DNA of 64,000 nucleotides from Hypomesus transpacificus (GCF_021917145.1 NC_061065.1:2043923-2107922), one strand, 5' to 3'. Positions 23,804-34,800 are shown, numbered from the stretch's first letter. The notes: generated by a model not told the origin, from the letters alone. Numbers and translations are program-made.

Positions 23804-26800
23804 ATGTTGACAGAGGTGGTCCTGGCCCTTGTGGTGGGAGCAGTCATCTACTTCCTGGTCCAGCGGAGCAGGAAGCAGATTCTAAAGACGGAGGATGGCT
23901 GGTGGGGGGCAGGAGCGCCCCCTGGTGGAAAGGAGGACCAGAGCATTCGCCCCTTCACGGTCCAGACCAGCGATGGGGAGATAGAGGTAACATGTTCTTC
24001 AAGCAGAAGCTTGAAAGTATGAGGGAGATTCGACCTCGCAACCTCAAATGCTCTAAACACTGAGCTATACCCATCCCCATGCTCTAAACACTGAGCTATA
24101 CCCATCCCCATGTTCTACCACTGAGCTATACCCATCCCCATGTTCTACCACTGAGCTATACCCATCCCCATGTTCTACCACTGAGCTATACCCATCCCCA
24201 TGTTCTACCACTGAGCTATACCCATCCCCATGTTCTACCACTGAGCTATACCCATCCCCATGTTCTACCACTGAGCTATACCCATCCCCATGTTCTACCA
24301 CTGAGCTATACCCATCCCCATGTTCTACCACTGAGCTATACCCATCCCCATGTTCTACCACTGAGCTATACCCATCCCCATGTTCTACCACTGAGCTATA
24401 CCCATCCCCATGTTCTACCACTGAGCTATACCCATCCCCATGTTCTACCACTGAGCTATACCCATCCCCATGTTCTACCACTGAGCTATACCCATCCCCA
24501 TGTTCTACCACTGAGCTATACCCATCCCCATGTTCTACCACTGAGCTATACCCATCCCCATGTTCTACCACTGAGCTATACCCATCCCCATGTTCTACCA
24601 CTGAGCTATACCCATCCCCATGTTCTACCACTGAGCTATACCCATCCCCATGTTCTACCACTGAGCTATACCCATCCCCATGTTCTACCACTGAGCTATA
24701 CCCATCCCCATGTTTTACCACTGAGCTATACCCATCCCCATGTTCTACCACTGAGCTATACCCATCCTCATGTTCTACCACTGAGCTATACCCATCCCCA
24801 TGTTCTACCACTGAGCTATACCCATCCCCATGTTCTACCACTGAGCTATACCCATCCCCATGTTCTACCACTGAGCTATACCCATCCCCATGTTCTACCA
24901 CTGAGCTATACCCATCCCCATGCTCTACGACTGAGCTATACCCATCCCCATGTTCTACCACTGAGCTATACCCATCCCCATGTTCTACCACTGAGCTATA
25001 CCCATCCCCATGTTCTACCACTGAGCTATACCCATCCCCATGTTCTACCACTGAGCTATACCCATCCCCATGTTCTACCACTGAGCTATACCCATCCCCA
25101 TGTTCTACCACTGAGCTATACCCATCCCCATGTTCTACCACTGAGCTATACCCATCCCCATGTTCTACCACTGAGCTATACCCATCCCCATGCTCTACCA
25201 CTGAGCTATACCCATCCCCATGTTTTACCACTGAGCTATATCCATCCCCAGATGATATGGATCCCTCTGTGCCAGTAAGATGATGTGAAGGATCAGATGG
25301 CTAAGCGGTTAGGGAGTCGGGCTATTAATCAGAAGGTTGCCGGTTTGATTCCCTGGCCGTGCAAAATGACGTTGTGTCCTTGGGCAAGGCACTTCACCCT
25401 ACTTGCTTCGGGGAGAATGTCCCTGTACTTACTGTAAGTCTCTCTGGATAAGAGCGTCTGCTAAATGACTAAATGTAAAGGCGCCTCTGTGCAGGACCTG
25501 TACCGCAGGATCGACCACACAAGGCCTGTGGAGTCTCTGGAGGACAGCCAGTTCAACTACGGCTTCAACTCCATCTACCTGCAGAAGGTGGTGTCCTACT
25601 GGAGGCACGACTTTGACTGGAAGAAGCAGGTGGAGAAGATCAACAGATACCCGCACTTCAAAACCAAAATTGAAGGTGAGAAAATCTTACACAGCTGAGA
25701 GGATCGTTAGATGGGGTTACTTGTGCGCACTGGATGTGGAACATTCTATATTTACACATCTCACCACACAATTATTTACATGAATCCGCTCCAGCTCCAG
25801 AGCACCAACACTCGGTAACATGGCCGTCTTCCACCCAACCCTCCAGGCATCGACGTCCACTACGTCCACGTCCAGCCCCGGAGCGTCCCAGAGGGGACCA
25901 GCGTGGTCCCCCTCCTCATGGTGCACGGCTGGCCTGGGTCCTTCTACGAGTTCTACGGCCTGATCCCGCTCCTGACTGGGACCTCTGACCCCGGCAACCT
26001 CTGCTTCGAGGTGGTCTGCCCCTCCATCCCGGGCTACGGCTTCTCTGAGGCGCCCCGCAAGAAAGGTAGCTTTCACCTCCCTTTGCCTCTATGCTCACAC
26101 ACACATGCTAGACACACTGGACAGTCATCAGGTTTTACATGATGTGTTTTTCCTAATGATTCCTGGTCTCTCTGTAGGTTCTGACTGTGTGTTATTCTAA
26201 TAGCCCTGGTGTGTGTGCAGGGTTTGACTCGGTGTGTGCGGCCCGTGTGTTTCTAAAGCTGATGAGGCGACTGGGCTTCCAGCAATTCTACGCCCACGGG
26301 GGGGACTGGGGTTGGCTGGTCACCACAAACATGGCCCAGCTGGAACCCAAGTAAGAAAGACCAGGATAGCCCAACACCCACAACTTCAATAAGATCTAAC
26401 AAGGTCCAGTAAGGAAGGACTATGTCTCCTTCATGTCCTGAAGTTCTCCAGAGAGGAGCTGGTATTCAATAAGAGTAGAACTACAACTCCGCTGTGTTTC
26501 ATCCCGTATGTAAAGGTCACATTTGGAGTTCTGTTGAGTTCATGTCTTTTTGTCCTCCCAGGGCAGTGAAAGGCCTGCATGTGAACTTCGCCCCCCCCTC
26601 CAAGCCGAGCCTTCCCATGGTCCTGTCCATCCTGCTGGGCAAACGCTTCCCCAAGCTGTTTGGCTTCACGGACCACGACATCCGCAGGATCTACCCCTGC
26701 AACCAGAACCTGGTGGTGGAGCCGGTTAAAGAGTCGGGCTACATGCACATCCAAGCCACTAAGCCTGATACTGCAGGTAAAAGGGTCCAGCTCAGTGGTT

Positions 26801-29677
26801 AGAGCACTTGACTTCTGATCAAGAGCTTGCAGGTTCAAATCCTACATTACATTATTGTTATCTACCAGAGAGGAACCCAGCTGCATGCAAACACGGTTGA
26901 GGTTGTTCGTAGATGTGCTCTGTGAGGATTAGCATTAATCCCATCCCCTCCCCTCCCAGGCCGGGGCCTGAATGACTCCCCTGTGGGTCTGGCTGCCTAC
27001 ATTCTAGAGAAGTTCTCCTCCTGGACGGATCCTGACTTCAGGAGCCTGGAGGACGGAGGGCTGACCAGGTATGTCTGAGGGCTGACCAGGTATGTCTGAG
27101 GGCTGACCAGGTACGTCTGAGGGCTGAACAGGTACAGCTGAGGACGGAGGGCTGACCAGGTACAGCTGAGGACGGAGGGCTGACCAGGTACAGCTGAGGG
27201 TTGACCAGGTACAGCTGAGGACGGAGGGCTGACCAGGTACAGCTGAGGGCTGACCAGGTACAGCTGAGGACTGAGGGCTGACCAGGTACGTCTGAGGGCT
27301 GACCAGGTATGTCTGAGGGCTGACCAGGTACAGCTGAGGACTGAGGGCTGACCAGGTACAGCTGAGGGCTGACCAGGTATGTCTGAGGGCTGACCAGGTA
27401 TGTCTGAGGGCTGACCAGGTACAGCTGAGGGCTGACCAGGTATGTCTGAGGGCTGACCAGGTACAGCTGAGGGCTGACCAGGTATGTCTGAGGGCTGACC
27501 AGGTATGTCTGAGGGCTGACCAGGTACAGCTGAGGACTGAGGGCTGACCAGGTACAGCTGAGGGCTGACCAGGTATGTCTGAGGGCTGACCAGGTATGTC
27601 TGAGGGCTGACCAGGTACAGCTGAGGGCTGACCAGGTATGTCTGAGGGCTGACCAGGTATGTCTGAGGGCTGACCAGGTATGTCTGAGGGCTGACCAGGT
27701 ACAGCTGAGGGCTGACCAGGTATGTCTGAGGGCTGACCAGGTACAGCTGAGGGCTGACCAGGTATGTCTGAGGGCTGACCAGGTACAGCTGAGGACTGAC
27801 CAGGTATGTCTGAGGGCTGACCAGGTACAGCTGAGGGCTGACCAGGTATGTCTGAGGGCTGACCAGGTACAGCTGAGGGCTGACCAGGTACAGCTGAGGG
27901 CTGACCAGGTACAGCTGAGGGCTGACCAGGTATGTCTGAGGGCTGACCAGGTACAGCTGAGGGCTGACCAGGTATGTCTGAGGGCTGACCAGGTACAGCT
28001 GAGGACTGAGGGCTGATCAGGTATGTCTGAGGGCTGAGGGCTGACCGGTCTGAAGATCCATTATGGCATCAGATCCAGTTCAGAAGTTGCGAGATTGTAG
28101 ATTATTTTAAACGTGCAGATATGAACTTTTCACGAAAAACATAAGTACTACACTTTCCAAACTTTTTTCAACCTTTCAAAAAGGTTTCTTTTGAAAATAT
28201 TTTTCAAACCCTTTGAAACTTTTTCCCCACACAACACTACACAAAGATTAATATTTCTTAGAACTTTTTCTATGAAGCTTTTTTATAAACCTTTTTTGAA
28301 ATTATTTTTTCAACCTTTCCAAACTTTTTATTTCCAAAACTTTGTAAAAAATATTTTTTTCTACCTTCCAAAAAGGGTGTTTCTTTTCAAAAAAACATTT
28401 AAAAACGTTTTTCCTACAAAATGACATAAAGATTCAATATTTGTATTTACTTTCTTTTATTAACCTTTTTTTTCTTCAAAACCTTTTTCAAATGTTTTAT
28501 TTATTAAGACGTGGGTGGGATAGTTATCAAGACGTGGGATGGATGGTTATCAAGACGTGGGATGGCTGGTTATCAAGACGTGGGATGGATGGTTATCAAG
28601 ACGTGGGATGGATGGTTATCAAGACGTGGGATGGATGTGTGTAATTGAACCTGAGCCCCAGTGTCCTGCAGGAAGTTCTCCTTGGATGACCTTCTGACCA
28701 ACGTGATGATCTACTGGAGCTCTGGGTGCATCGTCTCCTCCATGAGGTTCTACAAGGAGAACTTCAGCAAGGGCCTGGACCAGCCACACTCCAGGTGGGT
28801 GGAGGACAGGAGGGTAAACACATGCTATAAATGGTTTATTCCCGTTAGCAAAGGGTAAGTACAGAGATAGTGTAGAACGTTCCAGCAGAAGATGAACAAT
28901 CTTAAGTGTCTACAGTTGAGAAACAACCTGTACAGTATTTACTAGCCACTATTGAATAAATTTCTTAACTTTTATGATAGATAATTATGATATATTATAG
29001 ATAATGACAGTCTATGAAATGTTGTTTCTAAACGATAGACCTTAAATATGTTTTTTACATTTTAAATGTTCAAACCCTGTTGCAAAACCTTGCCAAAACC
29101 AGCCACTGTGGGTCCAAATTGAGTCCAGCTAATTCATCCCCCCCTCCCCCCTCATCTCCCTCTCTCTCTCCCTCCCCCCTCCTCTCCCTCTCCCTCCCCC
29201 CTCCTCTCCCTCTCCCTCCCCCCTCCTCTCCCTCTCCCTCCCCCCTCCTCTCCCTCCCCCTCCCCCCTCCTCTCCCTCCCCTCCCCCCCTCCTCTCCCTC
29301 TCCCTCTCCCTCCCTCCCCCCCTCCTCTCCCTCTCCCTCTCCCTCCCCCCTCCCCTCCCTACCCCTCTCCCTCTCCCTCCCCCCTCCCCTCCCTACCCCT
29401 CTCCCTCCCCCCTCCCCTCCCTCCCCCCTCCTCTCCCTCTCCCTCTCCCTCCCCCCTCCCCTCCCTCCCCAGGATGGCGGTGCATGTACCCACAGGTTTC
29501 GCCTGCTTCCCCAACGAGTTGATGCACAGCCCCAAGCTGTGGGTGCAGCAGAAGTACCCCCAGCTGAGCAGCTACACACTGCAGCCTCGCGGGGGGCACT
29601 TCGCTGCCCTGGAGGAGCCCCTGCTGATGGCCCAGGACATCCAGAACTTCACCAAGACGCTGGAGAAGAAGAAGTAG
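23804..29677 (+). CDS. ephx1: Microsomal epoxide hydrolase 1
   Basis: EPHX1 is an ER-membrane alpha/beta hydrolase that converts arene and alkene epoxides to trans-diols in xenobiotic metabolism. Eight coding exons: 23804-23986, 25495-25675, 25847-26065, 26221-26350, 26562-26776, 26960-27068, 28672-28794, 29473-29677. They total 1365 nt (454 aa; human has 455) and every phase closes. An N-terminal membrane anchor (LTEVVLALVVGAVIYFLV, residues 2-19) is followed by EDGWWGAGAP and IRPFTV. The oxyanion segment is HGWPGSFYEFY. The nucleophile is Asp223 in GGDWG, the acid Glu402 in FPNELMH and the base His429 in RGGHFA, matching human Asp226, Glu404 and His431. The start codon has a good context (GCACCATGT). 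AATAAA lies at 30156-30161. The gene is interrupted by minisatellites and SINEs in introns 2, 6 and 7 (intron numbers here count coding exons 1-8). No defect is seen. Confidence 0.98.
24007..24076 (-). mobile_element. tRNA-like SINE head in ephx1 intron
   Basis: The reverse complement has a tRNA D-arm with an exact Pol III A-box (TAGCTCAGTG), a paired GCTC/GAGC D-stem and a B-box-like GAGGTCGAATCTC. It begins about 20 nt after the donor of ephx1 coding exon 1 (23986) and is the source of the adjoining minisatellite. Confidence 0.75.
24060..25242 (-). repeat. Minisatellite of tRNA D-arm/A-box units, 30 bp, about 39 copies
   Basis: Near-identical 30-bp units. The minus strand reads GGGTATAGCTCAGTGGTAGA, i.e. 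the D-arm of a tRNA including the A-box consensus TRGCNNARYNGG. A 388-codon minus-strand frame (VEHGDGYSSV repeated) is a by-product of the 30-bp period. Copies differ by only rare single substitutions, so the expansion is recent or homogenised. Confidence 0.93.
25290..25480 (+). mobile_element. tRNA-derived SINE abutting ephx1 exon 3' splice region
   Basis: Head GATGGCTAAGCGGTTAGGGA with B-box GCCGGTTTGATTCCC, body CCTTGGGCAAGGCACTTCAC, and tail ending CTAAATGACTAAATGTAAA. It stops 14 nt before the coding exon that begins at 25495. Confidence 0.9.
26407..26444. repeat. 38-bp dispersed repeat copy
   Basis: Identical to 20839-20876 in srp9 intron 2. It contains AAGGAAGGACTATGTCTCC. Confidence 0.85.
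26787..26850 (+). mobile_element. tRNA-like SINE fragment
   Basis: CCAGCTCAGTGGTTAGAGCA (D-arm with A-box) and CAGGTTCAAATCC (B-box) spaced as in a tRNA. It starts 11 nt after the ephx1 donor at 26776. No body or tail is retained. Confidence 0.75.
27053..28048 (+). repeat. Minisatellite of duplicated ephx1 5' splice sites, 21-bp unit, about 45 copies
   Basis: Units alternate between CTGACCAGgtatgtctga and CTGACCAGgtacagctga types; some longer units also carry GAGGACGGAGGG. These reproduce the last bases of the coding exon 26960-27068 and its donor. The first repeat unit is the exon end itself. Confidence 0.95.
28049..28500. other. AT-rich ephx1 intronic segment
   Basis: Dominated by repeated AACTTTTT, CCTTTC and TTTCAAA words, a highly degenerate T-rich repeat. 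No coding signal. Confidence 0.6.
28505..28640. repeat. Minisatellite, 23-bp unit, about 6 copies
   Basis: Unit contains GGTTATCAAGACGTGGGATG. It ends about 30 nt before the ephx1 exon at 28672. Confidence 0.93.
29136..29470 (+). repeat. 335-nt polypyrimidine minisatellite ending at ephx1 last acceptor
   Basis: Almost pure C/T (CCCTCTCCCTCCCCCCTCCT units) running directly into the AG acceptor of the last ephx1 exon (29473). Confidence 0.93.
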
Positions 29678-30155
29678 CATAGCAACAACATATGTTCCTG
29701 TTTCCTGTGTCCTATTTCCTGTTTTCCAAACAGCCCCAGATGCCAGGTCAGCATGCACCGCGTGTTATGATAGCCAACCTAGTGAAGTCAAGTGCCAAGT
29801 TTTTTTCCCGCTGATAAACACAGCAGGTCTGTGGAGAGACCTTCACATTAGCTGTTGTTATGTGTAACTGTCACCGTATCGTATTGCCCAGTGTTTACTG
29901 AGAAGCCGTTATTAGAAGTGTAATTCCATGATTGATACACAGGATCATTGTATTATTGAACAACTCTTATTGTGAAGCATTGTCAGCTCTTATTGTGAAG
30001 CTTTGTACTGGTAAAACCAAACCTTTTGCTTTGTCTCTTTTTCTTAAACAATATCTATAGTTAAGGACAATATATCTCTGATCACATCAGTCCTGAATGA
30101 CTTAAATAGTACATTTTCTTTCTTGGCCATGTTGCTTTTTGATAATTTTAGCACT

Positions 30156-30161
30156 AATAAA
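30156..30161 (+). terminator. ephx1 polyadenylation signal AATAAA
   Basis: AATAAA 479 nt after the ephx1 stop, followed by T-rich sequence. Confidence 0.7.
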
Positions 30162-30189
30162 CACAACTGAGATTCATCCATTTCTGTTT

Positions 30190-31083
30190 TTATATATTGA
30201 TTTCTAGGCTCAACTGAAACAGGCTAGATTATGCTACGCTAGTCCAGACTCGTTACTCGTCTCAGATAGACTAGCAGCCCTAACCTTAACCCCAACCCCA
30301 ATCCTAGCAGCCCTAATCCCAACCCTACACTAGTTCAGGCAAGGCTATACTAGTTTATGCTCAGTCAGACTCAGCTAGGCCAGGCTAATTTAAAATAGGC
30401 TAGGTGGGGCAGGCTAATCCAGTCCAGCCTAGGGCAGGGCAGTCTTAACTAGTCCAGACTAGGCTAGGTTCAGCTGCAGATCCATGTCCTGGTGTTTCCC
30501 AAGCCCCTGCATCCTGCCCTGGAAACCCTCCCACCAGCAGGATGCACCCCTTGGCAGACATCACCCAGGGGGGAGGGGGAGGAGGGGAGGTTGTAGGAGG
30601 AGGAGGGGCAGGGGGAGGGGAGAGGGGCGGGGGAGATAAGGAACGCTTGAAGATCCCCACATTACCTCATCTGATACGAGGAGGGAGAGAGAGAGGAGTG
30701 TAGTTACAGGGAAGGAGAGAGGAGGAGAGAGGGGAGGAGAGAGGGGAGGAGAGAGGGATGGTGGGACAGGGTGGACAGATGACAGTGATGCACAGAGCCC
30801 GTTAACGGGAGCCCGTTACCGGGAGCTGTTTGAGCTGAGAGTTGGGACAGTGGTGAAGAAGCTGCAGGTGTGTTCAGGTACGACTTAGTGACACACCTTC
30901 TGGATCTCAGGGTTTGTCGTTTAGCAAAATGTTTTCGTAAAAACCTTTTTAAAGAGTGTAATCTTTATGTGAGCGTGTCTGTGTTACTGAAGATCTTCTG
31001 GATCTTGCTCCTCGGTTCACTCCAGAAACATTTTGTGTAGTGTTGAGGTGCTGCTCCAGGGTGTGTGTCTCCGGGGAGCCAGG
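30190..31083. other. ephx1-tcf23 intergenic segment
   Basis: 30220-30480 is a degenerate repeat of CTAGTCCAGACT / AGGCTAGG / CCCTAACC words. 30565-30640 and 30680-30760 are GGAGG/GAGAGG purine tracts. The tcf23 promoter should lie at the right end but no element is identified. Confidence 0.5.
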
Positions 31084-32022
31084 ATGGAGGCCAGCACCAG
31101 CGCCACGCCGCCCGGACACACACCAGCCACACGCAGCCGAGAAGCCAAGAAGTGGGTGAGTTGAACAACCAAGAACGTATACCTTTTATGTGTTCATTCA
31201 GTTTAGCGTGAAACAAATAAGGTTAAGGTTTGGGGACTTGAGCCTACAATCTATTGATTTGCAGTCAGATGCTTTAACCACTGAGGTGCACCCATCCCAT
31301 CTATGTAATCATGTTTGTATGTCTGTATGCAACGTGAGGAGAGGTGAGGAGCTGCAGTATTGCTACATGTGTGTTTGAGCCTCTGTCTACACACACGTTT
31401 CTCCCCATATAGGGATGGACAACAACGTTTCTATACTTTAATTTGAACGAATTGTGGTTTGTCCGTGGTCCAGGTGCGGTCGTTCCCCAGCCTGCCCCCC
31501 TCGCGGCCCCCCCGCCCCCAGCATTCCCCAGAGAACGCAGCGCGGGAGCGGAGCCGTGTGCGCCACCTGCGCCAGGCCTTCCACAGCCTGCAGGCAGCGC
31601 TGCCCGCCGTGCCGCCTGACACCAAGCTGTCCAAACTGGACGTTCTGGTGCTGGCTGCCAACTACATCAGCCACCTGACGGAGACCCTGGACCAGGGCGC
31701 AGTGCCAGGGGAGCACACAGCGCCCCCCAGGCCTGGAGGGTTCCTGCACCCTGTCAAGGTGAGGGGGGGGGCTGTTTGGGTTGAGTTGGATGGGGGTTGA
31801 AGTTAGGATTAGGGTGGGGTTGAGGGGAGGACAGACGGGGGATTCGATCCTCCTGACCCAGCTAACCCAGCCTGTCTCCTGCAGAAGTGGCCCATGCGCT
31901 CCCTGCTGTACTGTGGCAGTGTGGGGGAGATACTGACAGGCGCGTCGACCAATCAGTCGTCAGTCTCAGGGGAGGGGGAGACACACCCACTGACCCCTAC
32001 GTCAAAGGTCATGACAGAATGA
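31084..32022 (+). CDS. tcf23: Class A-type bHLH transcription factor, TCF23-like
   Basis: TCF23 (OUT) is a small nuclear bHLH protein described as an inhibitor of E-protein DNA binding. Three exons: 31084-31155, 31474-31758, 31885-32022, all phase 0, giving 164 aa. The bHLH spans residues 45-96: basic region [16 protein letters not shown], loop [16 protein letters not shown], helix 2 [15 protein letters not shown] conserved C-terminal box HPVKKWPMRS (about 116-125) marks the TCF23/TCF24 pair. [20 protein letters not shown] fits TCF23 better than TCF24, and the next gene, slc5a6, is also close to TCF23 in human 2p23.3. The start ATG (context AGGATGG) opens a short Ser/Thr/Pro-rich N-terminus. 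ATTAAA lies at 32469-32474. TCF24 remains the main alternative. Confidence 0.87.
31210..31305 (-). mobile_element. tRNA-derived SINE fragment in tcf23 intron 1
   Basis: The reverse complement contains GTGCACCTCAGTGGTTAAAG (A-box) and GTAGGCTCAAGTCCCC (B-box) at tRNA spacing. Confidence 0.7.
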
Positions 32023-32179
32023 TCCGGAGCTCTACATGAAACTTCTAGAGACTTCTGAGGGCTTGAGATGGTTGTGGGTAGTTATGTGCGGTGGGTCATT
32101 GGGATACATTAAACCTCCACCAGGATGACAGGATTCTCAACTGCACTCATCACAAGGAGCTGAGCAGGGCCTGTCTAAC

Positions 32180-32245
32180 ATTAGACATTTAGCAGACGCT
32201 CTTATCCAGAGCGACTTACAGTAGGTACAGGGACAAACATTACCT
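32180..32245 (-). mobile_element. SINE 3' tail fragment downstream of tcf23
   Basis: ACATTTAGCAGACGCTCTTA and TCCAGAGCGACTTACAGTA are the reverse complement of the tail shared by the SINEs at 25290 and 44533. Confidence 0.75.
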
Positions 32246-32474
32246 TCTACGCGTTAGAAATGTACTCTGAACGTCAATGTTACAAAAATGCTTGTGCCAA
32301 AGAAACAAACACTTTTTGAAGTCATTAAGTCTGATATAAATTAGACCATGCAGATAGAAATCTAATATTGTCATACTCACCTAGGAGATCTGCAGAATTA
32401 GGTTGTTTTCACATGTTATGACTTTCATTACAATGTTAAACAATCATGTGTTTATGTTTGAGATGGATATTAAA

Positions 32475-33690
32475 GTGTATGGTTATCCCTTTGCTGTGGG
32501 CCTTGTTTTGGAATGGCGGTGGTGTGGGTGACTGGTAAAGGAGGGGGAAAGGGGAGAGAGGAGAGAGGAGGGGGAGAGAGGAGGGGAATGGGGAGAGGGG
32601 CAGAACGGCCAGACTGATAACCTTAAAGGGAGGATTGTTGAAGGAACACTTGGCAGACAAGCTTTCAGCTGTGGAACCGTGACCAAGGATATTAGCACTG
32701 TAATAACTGCTTAGATGAAGGAAGACGAAGTGCAATAGACATCAAACCAGCGGATGTTTGCATTAATCACCTCCCTGAAGAGAGTTAAAGGCACGTAATG
32801 GCACTTTTAAAAACTTGAGCAATATTGAGACTGAATTTTAAGAATCTCTGTCATCTCCAAAAAGTGCACTTTAACATGGTGCAACCCTGCTGGGAATCCA
32901 CAACCCAGACAAGCAGCACACATCTTTCAAACTGCGGCGTTGCTGAGAGTTGAACACGTGATTTCTAACAAACGAACAAGACTCAAAGCATCTCCTCCAT
33001 CCCTCTCCTCCTCTCAACTCATCCCTCTCTTCTCCTCTCCCCCCTCCTCCTCCTCTCCACCCCCCCTCCTCCTCCTCTCCCCTCTCCTCCTCCAGCCTGG
33101 GCTCAGGTCCATCAGAGCTGATCTGGTGTTCAAGGCTACTTCTATAAATCTGCTTTGGGGGCGACCCCCCCTCCTCATCCCTCCGCCCCCCCCCCCCCCC
33201 GGCCCCCTTCTGATCTGAATGAGTCATTGGGTCCTCCGCCAGCGTCCAGGCAGTAGGGCAGGGGTTGCAGTGGGAGAACAGGGCAGGCTGTTTAGGGGTG
33301 TACGGACGTGAGAACCAGCTCCAATGGTCACATCAGCAACAATCCTCTTCTGAACAACATCAACTGTCACGTCCCATTCCGCACTCTCAGCGGTTCCTTT
33401 ATGAATGGGTAAGATCCAGTCACCATCACAACATTCAAACTCAAATGTGGGTTCTATGGATGAAAGTCTCGCCCCTACAAAAAAACGTACTGGTTTTAAA
33501 ATAAGTTGCAGTAAATTTTATGTGTATCAGCAAAATGTGTGTTTGTGCCAGCAAACCCTGTACTGCCTCCCTTCATGTTGGGAGATAATCAACATAGTTT
33601 CAGTATCTACAGCTCATTAGAGACAGAACACTGCTGGACACTGCTGGATTTATGAAGCTCAGTGGCCACACTCCCCTGCACGAGCAGGTC
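32475..33690. other. Intergenic segment between tcf23 and a large minisatellite
   Basis: A GGGAGAGG purine tract at 32535-32600, a CT-rich tract at 32990-33095 and a C16 run near 33185-33200. No exon or RNA gene recognised. Confidence 0.5.
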
Positions 33691-33699
33691 GTCTGGAAA

Positions 33700-34800
33700 C
33701 AAGGGGGGGAGAGAGGAAGGAGAGGGCAAGAGAAGGAAGGGTGAGGAGATGGGGGAAGGGAGAGAGGAAGGAGAGGGCAAGAGAAGGAAGGGTGAGGAGA
33801 TGGGGGAAGGGAGAGAGGAAGGAGAGGGCAAGAGAAGGAAGGGTGAGGAGATGGGGGAAGGGAGAGAGGAAGGAGAGGGCAAGAGAAGGAAGGGTGAGGA
33901 GATGGGGGAAGGGAGAGAGGAAGGAGAGGGCAAGAGAAGGAAGGGTGAGGAGATGGGGGAAGGGAGAGAGGAAGGAGAGGGCAAGAGAAGGAAGAGTGAG
34001 GAAATGGGGGAAGGGAGAGAGGAAGGAGAGGGCAAGAGAAGGAAGGGTGAGGAGATGGGGGAAGGGAGAGAGGAAGGAGAGGGCAAGAGAAGGAAGGGTG
34101 AGGAGATGGGGGAAGGGAGAGAGGAAGGAGAGGGCAAGAGAAGGAAGAGTGAGGAGATGGGGGAAGGGAGAGAGGAAGGAGAGGGCAAGAGAAGGAAGAG
34201 TGAGGAGATGGGGGAAGGGAGAGAGGAAGGAGAGGGCAAGAGAAGGAAGGGTGAGGAGATGGGGGAAGGGAGAGAGGAAGGAGAGGGCAAGAGAAGGAAG
34301 GGTGAGGAGATGGGGGAAGGGAGAGAGGAAGGAGAGGGCAAGAGAAGGAAGGGTGAGGAGATGGGGGAAGGGAGAGAGGAAGGAGAGGGCAAGAGAAGGA
34401 AGGGTGAGGAGATGGGGGAAGGGAGAGAGGAAGGAGAGGGCAAGAGAAGGAAGGGTGAGGAGATGGGGGAAGGGAGAGAGGAAGGAGAGGGCAAGAGAAG
34501 GAAGGGTGAGGAGATGGGGGAAGGGAGAGAGGAAGGAGAGGGCAAGAGAAGGAAGGGTGAGGAGATGGGGGAAGGGAGAGAGGAAGGAGAGGGCAAGAGA
34601 AGGAAGGGTGAGGAGATGGGGGAAGGGAGAGAGGAAGGAGAGGGCAAGAGAAGGAAGGGTGAGGAGATGGGGGAAGGGAGAGAGGAAGGAGAGGGCAAGA
34701 GAAGGAAGGGTGAGGAGATGGGGGAAGGGAGAGAGGAAGGAGAGGGCAAGAGAAGGAAGGGTGAGGAGATGGGGGAAGGGAGGGTTGAGGAAGGGAGGGA
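33700..34800. repeat. Minisatellite, 51-bp unit, about 21 copies
   Basis: Purine-only 51-bp units with landmark GATGGGGGAAGGGAGAGAGG. Because 51 is a multiple of 3 and the units lack stops, five frames stay open over about 370-440 codons on both strands. None is a gene. Confidence 0.96.

Noticed and set aside
24007..24076. Functional tRNA gene
   Set aside because: A- and B-box-like segments are present, but the acceptor stem does not pair and the anticodon arm is not convincing; it is a SINE head.
24065..25231. 388-codon minus-strand frame of VEHGDGYSSV repeats
   Set aside because: By-product of the 30-bp tRNA-derived array in an ephx1 intron.
24060..25242. CRISPR array
   Set aside because: Units are contiguous and nearly identical with no unique spacers, in vertebrate DNA. 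The same applies to all other arrays here.
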